Below, one piece after another: positions 26,202 through 35,862 of a stretch of 64,000 nt of DNA. The notes below the pieces were generated by a model. It ran no database searches. It was not told where the DNA came from and saw only the letters and a list, made by a program, of their open reading frames with translations. The DNA comes from Wenjunlia tyrosinilytica (GTDB taxonomy: Bacteria; Actinomycetota; Actinomycetes; Streptomycetales; Streptomycetaceae), in assembly GCF_014646055.1 (NCBI RefSeq), contig NZ_BMMS01000017.1:50453-114452 (forward strand), written 5' to 3'. A program made the position numbers and the translations under genes. Positions within the stretch are counted from its first letter, which is position 1, and each line of letters starts with the position of its first letter.

Positions 26202-27617
26202 ATGACCGCCCGCCCCACCGCCCTCACCGACGTCCGCCCCACCGTCGCGGACCCCGCCGCCGTGCGCCGCGCCGACGCCGTCCTGGAGCGTCAGCGCGGC
26301 CGCGAGTCCTCCGCACGCACCTACGCCCGCAGCTTCCCCATCGTTCCCGCCCGTGCGCACGGCATGACGGTCGAGGGCACCGACGGCCGCCGCTACCTCG
26401 ACTGCCTCTCGGGGGCCGGGACGCTGGCCCTGGGCCACAACCATCCGATCGTGCTGGAGGCTGTTCAGCGGACCCTCACCAGCGGGGCCCCACTGCACGT
26501 CCTGGACCTGGCAACGCCGGAGAAGGACGCGTTCACCGACGCGCTGTTCGCCACCTTGCCCAGCGGCTTCGCCGACAGGGCCCGCATCCACTTCTGCGGG
26601 CCCACCGGGACCGACGCGGTCGAGGCCGCGTTCAAGCTGATGCAGACCGCCACCGGGCGGCGCGGACTGCTCGCGTTCACGGGCGCCTACCACGGCATGA
26701 CGGCCGGCGCCCTGGCCGCCTCCGGCGGTGTCACCACCAAGCAGCCGGTGCCGGGGATCGCCGCGGACGTGACGAGGCTGCCCTACCCGTACTCCTACCG
26801 TTGCCCGTTCGGTGTCGGCGGCGAGCACGGTGCCCAGTTGTCCGCCCGGTACACCGAGCGGCTGCTCGACGACCCCAACGGCGGCGTCGTACCGCCGGCC
26901 GCGATGATCGTCGAAGCGGTCCAGGGCGAGGGTGGCGCGGTGCCCGCACCGGACGCCTGGCTGCGCGAGATGCGCCGCATCACGGCGGAGCGGGGGATCC
27001 CGCTGATCGCCGACGAGGTGCAGACCGGTGTCGGACGCACGGGCGCCTTCTGGGCGGTGGAGCACAGCGGGATCGTGCCGGACGCGATGGTGATGTCCAA
27101 GGCGATCGGCGGCAGCCTGCCGCTCGCGGTGATCGTCTACCACGAGGACTACGACGGCTGGCTGCCCGGCGCTCACACCGGCACCTTCCGTGGCAACACC
27201 CTCGCCATGGCGGCCGGTACCGCGACCCTGCGGTACGTCGCGAAGGAGGGCCTGGCGGAGCGGGCGGCGGCCGTCGGCGCCGCGATGACGGCACGTCTCG
27301 AGGCCCTGAGCTCCCAACTGCCCGCGATCGGTGACGTACGCGGCCGCGGCCTGATGATCGGTGTCGAGCTGGTCGACCCCGAGGCCGAGCCGGACGCGTG
27401 CGGTGCCCGCCCGGCCGCTCCCCGGATCGCCGCACAGGTGCGCGCCGCCTGCCTCGAGCGCGGCCTCATCGTGGAACTCGGTGGCCGCTACGACTCGACC
27501 GCACGGCTGCTGCCCCCGCTGACCGTCACCGACGAGCAGGTGGAAGCGGTTCTGGACCGGCTGACCGACGCCATCGCCTCGGTGACGGCCGCTCGGCTCG
27601 CGGGAGCCCAGGCATGA
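26202..27617 (+). CDS. Diaminobutyrate--2-oxoglutarate aminotransferase (RhbA-like)
   Basis: The 471-residue class III PLP aminotransferase should convert aspartate semialdehyde and glutamate to L-2,4-diaminobutyrate. It shows the DCLSGAGTLALGHNHP N-terminal block, GPTGTDAVEAAFKL, ADEVQTGVGRTG and the PLP lysine in VMSKAIGG. The ATG at 26202 is preceded by GGAG; the frame starting at 26154 lacks support. The stop overlaps the next start (ATGA). With the next gene it forms the RhbA/RhbB pair making 1,3-diaminopropane. Confidence 0.87.
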   Translation: MTARPTALTDVRPTVADPAAVRRADAVLERQRGRESSARTYARSFPIVPARAHGMTVEGTDGRRYLDCLSGAGTLALGHNHPIVLEAVQRTLTSGAPLHVLDLATPEKDAFTDALFATLPSGFADRARIHFCGPTGTDAVEAAFKLMQTATGRRGLLAFTGAYHGMTAGALAASGGVTTKQPVPGIAADVTRLPYPYSYRCPFGVGGEHGAQLSARYTERLLDDPNGGVVPPAAMIVEAVQGEGGAVPAPDAWLREMRRITAERGIPLIADEVQTGVGRTGAFWAVEHSGIVPDAMVMSKAIGGSLPLAVIVYHEDYDGWLPGAHTGTFRGNTLAMAAGTATLRYVAKEGLAERAAAVGAAMTARLEALSSQLPAIGDVRGRGLMIGVELVDPEAEPDACGARPAAPRIAAQVRAACLERGLIVELGGRYDSTARLLPPLTVTDEQVEAVLDRLTDAIASVTAARLAGAQA

Positions 27618-29302
27618 CACGTGAGCTCCACGGTCCGCGGTCCACCGCTGCGGTCGCCGATACCACCCCGGCCGCCGTCCACGGCAAGCACAACGCACGG
27701 GGCGGGGCGGGTGCGACGCCTTCCCGGAACGGCCGAGGCCACGCACCGGCGCCTGCGGCCCGGCCCGACGCTCTCGGCGAAGCCGCGGCCGGCCTGCTGC
27801 GCACCGCCCTGCCAGCGAAGGCCCGCGCGCGCACCGCCCCGCTGTCCGGAGGTCAGGACGGTCCCGGCGCGCTCGAACCCCTGCTGCGGAGCGTGCTGGA
27901 AGCCCTCGCCGAGGGCGCGGTGCGGCGCGGCGGGCCGGTTCCCGCCGGAACGCCGGGCGAGCTCGAAGCGGACGTGCTGCGGGTCTTCGCCGAAACGGGA
28001 GGCGATGACGCACTCCCCCGGCTGACCGAACTGCTCGCTCACGGCAGCGCCGATCCCGCCGACCCGTCCTGCGCCGCGCACCTGCACTGCCCCCCGCTGG
28101 CCGTCGCCGTGGCCGCCGACCTCGCCGTCTGCGCGCTCAACCCCTCCCAGGACTCCTGGGACCAGGCCCCCGCCGCCACGGCCCTGGAGACCGCGCTGCT
28201 GCGGGAGCTGGCGGAGCTCGTCGGGTACGACCCGGCGCAGGCAACGGGAGTGCTCACCTCCGGCGGCACGGAATCCAACCTCATGGGCCTCATGCTCGCC
28301 CGTGACCGGATCCTCGGCCGGCGCTCGGGGCGTCAGGTCGAGCTGAGCGGTGTGTCCGGCACGGGTCCGCATCCGCGGGTCTTCGCCTCGGCCGCCGCCC
28401 ACTTCTCGGTCCAGCGGTCGGCCGCCCTGCTGGGTCTCGGCGAGGACGCGGTCGTTCCCGTCCCGGTCGACCGCGACCTTCGCATGAAGCCGGAGGCACT
28501 GGCCTCAGCACTGCGCGAACGCGTCGCACGCGGCGAACTGCCACTGGCGGTCGTGGCCACCGCCGGCACCACCGACACCGGGGCGGTCGACCCGCTGCCG
28601 ACCTGCGCGGCGCTGGCCGCCGAGTACGGGGCCTGGCTGCACGTGGACGCCGCCTACGGCGGCGGTGCCCTGCTGTCCGACGAGCTCTCCCCGCTGCTGG
28701 ACGGGATCGCTCTGGCCGACTCCGTCTCCCTGGACTGGCACAAGCTGGGCTGGCAGCCGGCCGCCGCGGGCGTCTTCCTGGTCCGGCGGGCACAGACCTA
28801 CGCCTCCCTCGCGCGGCGTGCGGTGTACCTCAACCCGACCGACGACGAGGAGGCCGGCTATCCCAGCCTGCTCGGCCTGTCGTTGCGGACCACCCGCCGC
28901 GCCGACGCCTTCAAGATCGCCGTCACACTGCGCACGCTCGGCCGCGACGGCCTGGGCCGGCTCGTGAACGCCTGCCATGAACTCGCGTGCGGCGCGGCGC
29001 GGGCCGTGCGGGCCCATCCCCGGCTGGAACTGCACACGGACCCGGTGCTGACGGCCTTGCTCTTCCGCTACGTGCCCGAGGGTGCCGACCCCGCTGACAC
29101 CGACCGGGTGAACGCGGCGCTGCGGCGCAGGCTGCTGCGTGAGGGCCGGGCCGTCGTCGGCCGCACCGAACTCCCGGGCGAAGGACCCGGCCGGGTCCGG
29201 CTCAAGCTCACGCTGCTCAACCCCCACACCACGCCTGCCGAGGTCGAACGGCTGCTCCACGCGGTCGCCGCGGCGGGACAGGCCGAGGAGGAAAGCCAGT
29301 GA
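27614..29302 (+). CDS. L-2,4-diaminobutyrate decarboxylase (RhbB-like)
   Basis: This group II PLP-dependent decarboxylase (562 residues) is predicted to turn diaminobutyrate into 1,3-diaminopropane. It shows the glutamate-decarboxylase-family blocks TSGGTESNLMGLMLARD, HVDAAYGGGALL and the PLP lysine in SLDWHKLGWQP. The first ~90 residues are Ala/Arg-rich and poorly conserved, so initiation inside the frame is possible; ATG 27614 is kept because it overlaps the upstream stop (ATGA). Coupled to the following synthetase by a GTGA overlap. Confidence 0.87.
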   Translation: MTRELHGPRSTAAVADTTPAAVHGKHNARGGAGATPSRNGRGHAPAPAARPDALGEAAAGLLRTALPAKARARTAPLSGGQDGPGALEPLLRSVLEALAEGAVRRGGPVPAGTPGELEADVLRVFAETGGDDALPRLTELLAHGSADPADPSCAAHLHCPPLAVAVAADLAVCALNPSQDSWDQAPAATALETALLRELAELVGYDPAQATGVLTSGGTESNLMGLMLARDRILGRRSGRQVELSGVSGTGPHPRVFASAAAHFSVQRSAALLGLGEDAVVPVPVDRDLRMKPEALASALRERVARGELPLAVVATAGTTDTGAVDPLPTCAALAAEYGAWLHVDAAYGGGALLSDELSPLLDGIALADSVSLDWHKLGWQPAAAGVFLVRRAQTYASLARRAVYLNPTDDEEAGYPSLLGLSLRTTRRADAFKIAVTLRTLGRDGLGRLVNACHELACGAARAVRAHPRLELHTDPVLTALLFRYVPEGADPADTDRVNAALRRRLLREGRAVVGRTELPGEGPGRVRLKLTLLNPHTTPAEVERLLHAVAAAGQAEEESQ

Positions 29303-31251
29303 ACCGGCCCACCGTTCCCCGTCCGGCGGGGGTGACCCGCACGGACGGCGCCTCGCCGAGCACCGCTGCCACCGCGACCGCGACCGCCGTGGAGTACGAG
29401 GACGACCGCGCCCCCGGCACACCTGCCCGGCGCACCTGCGCGGACCCGGCCGCCCAGGACGGCACGGACGGGGATGCGCGGCCGGTTCGCGCGCCCGCCC
29501 CCGACCCGCTGGACGACCCCGACCCCCTCCGGGCGGGCGACGCCGCGGCGATGGAGTCACTGCTGCGCGCCTACGTCCGGGAGACGGGCACCGACGTCCC
29601 GCCCACCGGCCGGACCCTCGTGCTGCGTCTTCCCGCCGACCGGCTCGAGCTGCGGGTGCCCGTGCGGCACCGGTCGGCCACCGGGTGGCACCGGTTCGGC
29701 ATTCCGCGGCTGGTCACCTCCGAGGACGGCGGCGGTGTCCCGGCGGACGCGGCGCTGGTGGCCGCCGCGCTGATCCGCGAGACCACACTGGGCCGTGGCG
29801 TGCTCCCGCACCACGGGGGCGACGCCTGCGCCCGGGTGCTGAACTCCGCCCGGCGCACCGCCGCGCACATCGCCCGCCGGCGCGCCGAGGGCGAGGGCGG
29901 CCGGGGGCCGACGCCGTTCCTCGACAGCGAGCAGGCGCTGCTGCTGGGGCATCCGTTCCATCCCGCGCCCAAGAGCCGCGAGGAGGCCTCCGACGCCGAA
30001 CTGGAGGTGTACTCACCGGAACTGCGCGGCTCCTTCCGCCTGCACTGGTTCGCCGCCCACCCCGATACCGTCGTCGGCGGCAGCGCCGACGGCCGCAGAC
30101 CCGAGGAGATGCTGCGCCCGCTCGCCGCCGGGCTGGAGCTGCCCGACGGCATGGTGCCGGTTCCCGCGCACCCCTGGCAGGCCCGCGAGGTACTGGCCCG
30201 CCCCGAGGTCGCCGCGCTGGTCGACGCCGGACTGCTGCGCCCGCTCGGCCCGGCCGGACCCCACTGGTACCCCACGTCCTCGGTGCGGACCGTGCACCGC
30301 CCCGACGCCGAGGTGATGCTGAAGCTGTCCCTCGGCATGCGGATCACCAACTCCCGGCGCAACAACCTGCGCAGCGAGATGCGCCTGGGCGTGCGGGCGG
30401 CGCAGCTGCTGGCCGCGGGCCCCGCGCACTGGCTGCGCGCCGAGCACCCGCGGTTCGGTGTCCTGCGCGACTTCGCCTGGGTCTCGGCCGGCGCCGACGG
30501 ACCGGAGACGGGTCTGGAGACCGCGATCCGCGACAACCCCTTCCGCGGCGGAGGGCTCCAGGGTCTGTGCGTGGCGGGTCTGCTGGCCGAGCGCACCGGT
30601 CCTGGCGACAGCACCCCTCCCCGGCATCGGGCCGCGGTGTGCGAGGCGGTCGAGCGTGCCGCACGCGCGCTCGGTGTCCCGGTGGCCGAGGCGTCGCGGC
30701 GCTGGCTGGTCCGATACCTGGACGTCCTGGCCGTTCCCCTGATCCGCCTCCAGGCGCGGTACGGGATCGCCCTGGAGCCGCACCATCAGAACACCCTGGT
30801 CGCCCTCGACGACCACGGGCTGCCCTGCGCCGGCTGGTACCGGGACAGTCAGGGCTACTACCTGGCCGCCTCCCGCACCGCCGACATCGAGCGGCTCCTG
30901 CCCGGCGCCACCGACGGCGTGGAACTGGTCTTCGACGACACGTTCGTCGACGAGCGGGTCGCCTACTACCTCGGCGTCAACAACCTCCTCGGCCTCGTCG
31001 GGGCCTTCGGCGCCCTGGGGCTGGCCGACGAAGGGGACCTGCTGCGGGTGCTGCGGGGCGTGCTGGAGCGGCTGCGCACGACCGAGCCCGCCGCCGCCGG
31101 CCTGCTGGACCTGCTGCTCGACGCCCCGGTCCTGCGGTGCAAGGGCAACTACCTGACCTGTGTGGACGGCCTTGACGAGCTCACCGGAGACGTCCACACC
31201 CAGTCGGTCTACATCGATCTTCCCAATCCCCTCACGGAGGCCCAGCGGTGA
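29299..31251 (+). CDS. IucA/IucC-family NIS synthetase 1
   Basis: The 650-residue ATP-dependent ligase joins a carboxylate such as citrate to an amine through an acyl-adenylate. Diagnostic blocks are LLGHPFHPAPKSREE, VPAHPWQAREVL, KLSLGMRITNSRRNN (ATP and citrate-binding HPxHPxxK and SxRR motifs) and the C-terminal EPHHQNTLVALDD. The N-terminal ~90 residues are low-complexity. GTG 29299 overlaps the previous stop and has GAGGAGG upstream. It is one of two such synthetases, as in aerobactin- or schizokinen-type pathways that charge both citrate ends. Confidence 0.9.
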   Translation: MNRPTVPRPAGVTRTDGASPSTAATATATAVEYEDDRAPGTPARRTCADPAAQDGTDGDARPVRAPAPDPLDDPDPLRAGDAAAMESLLRAYVRETGTDVPPTGRTLVLRLPADRLELRVPVRHRSATGWHRFGIPRLVTSEDGGGVPADAALVAAALIRETTLGRGVLPHHGGDACARVLNSARRTAAHIARRRAEGEGGRGPTPFLDSEQALLLGHPFHPAPKSREEASDAELEVYSPELRGSFRLHWFAAHPDTVVGGSADGRRPEEMLRPLAAGLELPDGMVPVPAHPWQAREVLARPEVAALVDAGLLRPLGPAGPHWYPTSSVRTVHRPDAEVMLKLSLGMRITNSRRNNLRSEMRLGVRAAQLLAAGPAHWLRAEHPRFGVLRDFAWVSAGADGPETGLETAIRDNPFRGGGLQGLCVAGLLAERTGPGDSTPPRHRAAVCEAVERAARALGVPVAEASRRWLVRYLDVLAVPLIRLQARYGIALEPHHQNTLVALDDHGLPCAGWYRDSQGYYLAASRTADIERLLPGATDGVELVFDDTFVDERVAYYLGVNNLLGLVGAFGALGLADEGDLLRVLRGVLERLRTTEPAAAGLLDLLLDAPVLRCKGNYLTCVDGLDELTGDVHTQSVYIDLPNPLTEAQR

Positions 31252-32657
31252 CCGCTCCCTCGACTGCCCCCGGCCACGAGCTGCCCTTCGACCTGGTCGG
31301 CGTCGGTATCGGCCCGTTCAACCTGTCCCTGGCGGCGCTGGCGGACGGCGTGCCCGGCTTCCGGTCCCTGTTCCTCGACGCCAAGCCGGCGTTCTCCTGG
31401 CACCCCGGTCTGCTGATGGAGGGCACCACCTTGCAGGTGCCGTTCCTGGCCGACCTGGTCACGATGGCCGACCCGACCAGCCCCTGGTCGTACCTGAACT
31501 ACATCCGCTGCCACGACCGGATGTTCAAGTTCTTCTTCTCCGAGCGCTTCCACATCCCGCGCCGCGAGTACGACCACTACTGCCGCTGGGTCGCCGAACG
31601 GCTCGCCTCGTGCAGGTTCGACGCCCGGGTCACCGCACTGGAGTGGGACGAGAACGCGAACGCCTTCGCCGTCGTGTACCGCTGCGCCGACGGTGACCGG
31701 ACACGGGTACTGGCGCGCCAGGTCGTGCTGGGCGTGGGCACCGACCCGGTCGTGCCCGAGCCGCTGCGCCCGCTGCTGAGCGACGCCCACACGGGCCGGG
31801 TGCTGCACAGCGCCGACTACCGCGCCCACCGTGCCCGGCTCGCGGCGGCCGACGACGTCACGGTCGTCGGCGCGGGGCAGTCCGGCGCCGAGGTCGCGCT
31901 CGACCTGCTGCGCACCCAGGACGGCAACGGCCAGGGCGGCCCTTACGTGCGCTGGCTGGCTCGCACCGCGGCCTTCGCGCCGATGGAGTACTCCAAGATC
32001 GGCCTGGAGCACTTCACCCCGGACTACACCAGCTACTTCCGCCACCTCCCCGAAGCCGCCCGCGAGCACCTGGTGCGCGAACAGTGGCAGCTCTACAAGG
32101 GCGTGAGCGAGGAGACCCTCGGGCAGATGTACGACGAGCTGTACGAGCGGACCATAGGCGGCGGCGAGCCGCGCGCCGCCCTGCAGCCGGGCGTGGAGCT
32201 CGTCGAGGCCCGCGCCGACGGCGACGGCTACCTGCTCACCTGCCGGAACCGGCAGCAGGACTCGCTGTTCGAGATCCGGACCTGCGCCGTCGTATCCGCC
32301 ACGGGTTACGCCGCCTCACGTCCCGCCTTCCTCGACGGGATCGGGGACATGGTGGACTGGGACGGCAAGGGGCGCTACCAGGTCGACGGACAGTACCGGG
32401 TCGCGCTCGACCCGCGGGTCTCGGGCGCGCTCTACGTCCAGAACGCCGAGACGCACACGCACGGCGTGGGCGCCCCCGACCTCACCCTCGGTGCCTGGCG
32501 CGCCGCGACCATCCTCAACGCCGCCGCCGGACGCACGGTGCTGCCCCTCTCCCCGCGGCAGGCGTTCACCACCTTCGGCGTACCGCGAGCGCAGGAGTCC
32601 GCGGTGCCGACGGCCGTTTCGCCCGCCACCAGCGCCCCGGCGGGGACGGGGCGATGA
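31248..32657 (+). CDS. Amine N-hydroxylase (IucD/RhbE-like flavin monooxygenase)
   Basis: The 469-residue FAD/NADPH enzyme N-hydroxylates a primary amine, here probably 1,3-diaminopropane or a conjugate. Motifs are the FAD-binding GVGIGPFNLSLAAL, the NADPH-binding VVGAGQSGAEVALDLL, and VSATGY near the C-terminus. The block MADPTSPWSYLNYI is typical of the lysine/ornithine N-monooxygenase family. It supplies the hydroxamate or hydroxylamine ligand. Translation is coupled on both sides by GTGA/ATGA overlaps. Confidence 0.9.
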   Translation: MTAPSTAPGHELPFDLVGVGIGPFNLSLAALADGVPGFRSLFLDAKPAFSWHPGLLMEGTTLQVPFLADLVTMADPTSPWSYLNYIRCHDRMFKFFFSERFHIPRREYDHYCRWVAERLASCRFDARVTALEWDENANAFAVVYRCADGDRTRVLARQVVLGVGTDPVVPEPLRPLLSDAHTGRVLHSADYRAHRARLAAADDVTVVGAGQSGAEVALDLLRTQDGNGQGGPYVRWLARTAAFAPMEYSKIGLEHFTPDYTSYFRHLPEAAREHLVREQWQLYKGVSEETLGQMYDELYERTIGGGEPRAALQPGVELVEARADGDGYLLTCRNRQQDSLFEIRTCAVVSATGYAASRPAFLDGIGDMVDWDGKGRYQVDGQYRVALDPRVSGALYVQNAETHTHGVGAPDLTLGAWRAATILNAAAGRTVLPLSPRQAFTTFGVPRAQESAVPTAVSPATSAPAGTGR

Positions 32658-34048
32658 CCGCCGGGCAGAAGGCCGGCGCGCCGGCCCCGGCAGGGCCGGG
32701 GCGCCACGCGAAGACGGTCCTCATCTCGGTGATCGGCCTGCACCTGGTCGCCGAGACCGCCCTGACACCGTTCCTGCCCCAGCTGTTCGAGCGGCTCTAC
32801 GGCATCGAGGATCCGGAGGCCACCGGGCTGTACATCTGGATCTGCCGCATCGTCGGGCTGGCCGCCCTCCCCCTGTGGGGGCTGGCGGCCCGGCGCCGGC
32901 CGCCGCACACGCTGGTGCTCGCCGGGCTGTGCGGGTCGGCGGTCCTGGATCTGCTGCTGGGTCTCGCGCCGGACTACACGGCGTACACGCTGCTGTCGAC
33001 GCTCATCGTGACGACCAACAGCGCGATGCTGCTGGCCTATCCGGCCTTCATCGCCGAGCACGGCGACGATTCGGCGGGCGGCGAGCGGGGCCGGCTGACC
33101 GGGGTGTGCACGCTCGTGGTCGTCTTCCACCTCTCCGTCGTGGTCTCCACCGTGGTGGGCGCCGGGGTGCTCGCGCTCCCGCAGCCGCGCATCGGCATCT
33201 CGGCGTTCGCGCTGGTGGACACCGCGCTGGCGGTGCTCACCCACCGCGTCCTGGGGCGGCGCCCGGGCACCGGGGCCGGTACCGCCGCTGCCGAGGAGGC
33301 ACCGGACGCCGCGCCGTCGCCGCCCCACCCTCGGGCGCCCGCCGCATCGAGATGCCTGAGCCGGATCACGGTGCTCGCCTACGCCGCACTGATCGGGGTC
33401 ATGTTCGACTTCTCGGCCAACGTGGCGCGGCCGTTCTTCACCGAGTTCTCCGACGGCCTCGGCAGCGGCTCCATCGGCTCGGCCGTGCTGTTCTTCCTGC
33501 CGAGCGTCTCCGCGCTGGCCGTCCTTCCCCTGGTGCGCCGCTGCCACGACCGGCTCGGGGACCGGCTGCTGCCGCTGGCTCTGGCCGTGGGCGCCGCCGG
33601 GATGGCCTGGACGTGGCTGGCCGACTCCGTTTCCGGGGTGGCCGGCGGCCGGCTGCTGTACGGCGTCGGTCTCGGTCTCGGCCAGGTCGCCGTCGAGCTG
33701 CGGATGTTCCGTGCGACGGGTACCAGGGGCCCGGCGTTCACCGCCGTCGAGACCGTTCGTTCCGCCGGTCTCCTGGCCGCGCCGCTGGCCGCCACGGCCG
33801 CGGTCGCCCACGACCTGGCACTGCCGCTCGCCGTCGCCGCCGTCGGGCAGTTGTGCGCGGCCGCCCTGTCCCTGAAGCGCTTCCGCGGTGCCGCCCCGGA
33901 CCGGGCGCTGTGGCCGGGCGCCGCCGAAGCCGTGGAGGCGGCGGCACCTGCCCGGCCCTCGGCGGCGGATTCCTTTCCCAGGGCCCCCGCGATGACCGCT
34001 GCCGTGCCCCACGCGTCCCCCGCGCACTCCGAGGAGAACCACCGATGA
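32654..34048 (+). CDS. MFS transporter, probable siderophore exporter
   Basis: The 464-residue major facilitator protein has about 12 hydrophobic segments, with a Pro/Ala-rich cytoplasmic loop near the middle and a low-complexity C-terminus. It starts after a short soluble lead (MTAGQKAGAPAPAGPGRHA). Its place between the hydroxylase and the second synthetase, with 4-nt overlaps on both sides, argues for export of the apo-siderophore. No substrate-specific motif can be read. Confidence 0.85.
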   Translation: MTAGQKAGAPAPAGPGRHAKTVLISVIGLHLVAETALTPFLPQLFERLYGIEDPEATGLYIWICRIVGLAALPLWGLAARRRPPHTLVLAGLCGSAVLDLLLGLAPDYTAYTLLSTLIVTTNSAMLLAYPAFIAEHGDDSAGGERGRLTGVCTLVVVFHLSVVVSTVVGAGVLALPQPRIGISAFALVDTALAVLTHRVLGRRPGTGAGTAAAEEAPDAAPSPPHPRAPAASRCLSRITVLAYAALIGVMFDFSANVARPFFTEFSDGLGSGSIGSAVLFFLPSVSALAVLPLVRRCHDRLGDRLLPLALAVGAAGMAWTWLADSVSGVAGGRLLYGVGLGLGQVAVELRMFRATGTRGPAFTAVETVRSAGLLAAPLAATAAVAHDLALPLAVAAVGQLCAAALSLKRFRGAAPDRALWPGAAEAVEAAAPARPSAADSFPRAPAMTAAVPHASPAHSEENHR

Positions 34049-35862
34049 ACCGCACCACACGTGACGCCTGGGCCCGGGCGGGCGAGCGCCTGCTCGTCAA
34101 GGCCGTGGAGGAGTTCGCGTACGAGGAACTGCTCGTTCCCCGACCGGACCCCTCCGCCGGCACCGAGGACGCCTACCGGCTGGACCTCGCCGACGCAGTC
34201 CACTGGACCTTCCGTGCCGCCCGTGGCACCTTCGGCACCTGGCGGCTCGTGCCCAGCACCCTGCGGCGGCACCCGGCGCCCGCCGACGAGGCCGGTCCCG
34301 AACGACTGCTGCTCGACGCCCGTCCGGTCCTCGGCTGGGACGGCCCCACCACCGCGGAGGTGCTGCGTGAACTGACCGCCACCCGCAGGGCCGAGGCCGA
34401 GGTCATCTCCCGTGCCCTGCCCGCCGCCGAACTCGCGGATCTGGACCACCTGGACCTGGAGGCCCATCAAGAGGGTCACCCGTGCATGCTGCTCAACAAG
34501 GGACGCTTGGGATTCTCCGCCTCCGACGCGGCCGCCTACGCACCCGAGGCAGGCGGGTCGGTCCGTCTTCTGTGGGCCGGCGTGCACAGCAGCCTCGCCT
34601 CGTACTCCGGCGTCCCCGGCCTCGACCGCGACACGCTGCTGACCGAGGAACTGGACCCGGACACCCGCGAACAGTTCGCGGCCGCGCTCGGCCGGTCCTG
34701 CGCCGAGACCGGACACGCCCCGGCGGACTTCTGCTGGCTGCCGGTGCACCCCTTCCACTGGGACGAGGCCGTCGCGCCCCTGTTCGCCCCGTATCTCGCC
34801 GACGGCCGGCTCGTGCCGCTGGGCGAGGGCCCGGACCGCTACCGGCCGCTGCAGTCCATCCGCACCCTGGCCAACCTGGACCACCCGCACCGGCGGAATG
34901 TGAAGGTGCCGCTGCTCATCCGCAACACCCTGGTCTGGCGCGGCCTGTCCACGAAGCCGACCGAGGCGGCCCCCGATGTGAGCGCCTGGCTGCATGCGAT
35001 ACGCGAGGAGGACGCCTGCCTGCGGGACGAGTTGCGCTTCCACCCGCTCGGCGAGGTGGCGGGCGTAGCGGTGCGCCATCCGCTGTACGAGTCGGTGCGG
35101 GACGCCCCGTACCGCTACCACGAACTCCTCGGCGCGGTCTGGCGCGAGCCGGTCGCCGCGCTGGTCCGCGACGGGGAGCGGGCCCGCACGATGGCCGCCC
35201 TGCTCAAGGTCGGATCCGACGGCCGCGCGCTGGCCGGCGAACTGGTCGAGCGGTCCGGACTGACCTCGCGCGCCTGGCTCCGGCGCTTCTTCGGCGCCCT
35301 GCTGCCCGGGCTGCTGCACTACCTCTACCGGTACGGCGTGGCGTACTGCCCGCACGGTGAGAACACCGTGGTCCTCTACGACGCCTGCGAGATCCCCATC
35401 GGCATCGCGGTCAAGGACTTCGCCGAGGACGTCAACCTGCTGCCCGGAAGCCGGCCCGAGTACGCCCTCCTGTCCGCGCGCGCCGACGCGCTGTTGCTGC
35501 GCTGGCCCGCCGGGGAACTGGCCCACTCCCTGCTCAGCGCCGTCTTCGCGGGCCACTTCCGGTTCTTCGCCCCGCTCGCGGCCGAGCATCTCGGGGTGCC
35601 GGAGGAGGAATTCTGGGCCATGGTCCGCGCCGAGATCGAGCGCTACCACGCCCGCTTCCCGGAACTCGCCCAGCGGTTCGACGAGTTCGGCCTGCTCGCC
35701 GCCGAGTTCGACCGCGTAGCGCTCAACCGTGAACAACTGCTCGGCGGCGGCTTCCACGACCGCGCCGAGAAGGACGAGGGCTTCGACGTCGTCCACGGCA
35801 CCGTCGCCAACCCCCTCGCCACCGCGACCGCCACCCGCCGCGATCTTCAGGAGCAGGCATGA
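34045..35862 (+). CDS. IucA/IucC-family NIS synthetase 2 (IucC/DesD-like)
   Basis: The 605-residue NIS synthetase has EGHPCMLLNKGRLGFSASD, WLPVHPFHWDEAV, RPLQSIRTLAN with KVPLLIRNTLVWRGLS, and C-terminal HGENTVVLYD with KDFAEDVNLLP. These blocks resemble the type C/IucC and DesD branch, which acts on a mono-substituted citrate or on hydroxamate monomers. Two different synthetases suggest stepwise, possibly asymmetric assembly. Coupled by ATGA overlaps. Confidence 0.9.
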   Translation: MNRTTRDAWARAGERLLVKAVEEFAYEELLVPRPDPSAGTEDAYRLDLADAVHWTFRAARGTFGTWRLVPSTLRRHPAPADEAGPERLLLDARPVLGWDGPTTAEVLRELTATRRAEAEVISRALPAAELADLDHLDLEAHQEGHPCMLLNKGRLGFSASDAAAYAPEAGGSVRLLWAGVHSSLASYSGVPGLDRDTLLTEELDPDTREQFAAALGRSCAETGHAPADFCWLPVHPFHWDEAVAPLFAPYLADGRLVPLGEGPDRYRPLQSIRTLANLDHPHRRNVKVPLLIRNTLVWRGLSTKPTEAAPDVSAWLHAIREEDACLRDELRFHPLGEVAGVAVRHPLYESVRDAPYRYHELLGAVWREPVAALVRDGERARTMAALLKVGSDGRALAGELVERSGLTSRAWLRRFFGALLPGLLHYLYRYGVAYCPHGENTVVLYDACEIPIGIAVKDFAEDVNLLPGSRPEYALLSARADALLLRWPAGELAHSLLSAVFAGHFRFFAPLAAEHLGVPEEEFWAMVRAEIERYHARFPELAQRFDEFGLLAAEFDRVALNREQLLGGGFHDRAEKDEGFDVVHGTVANPLATATATRRDLQEQA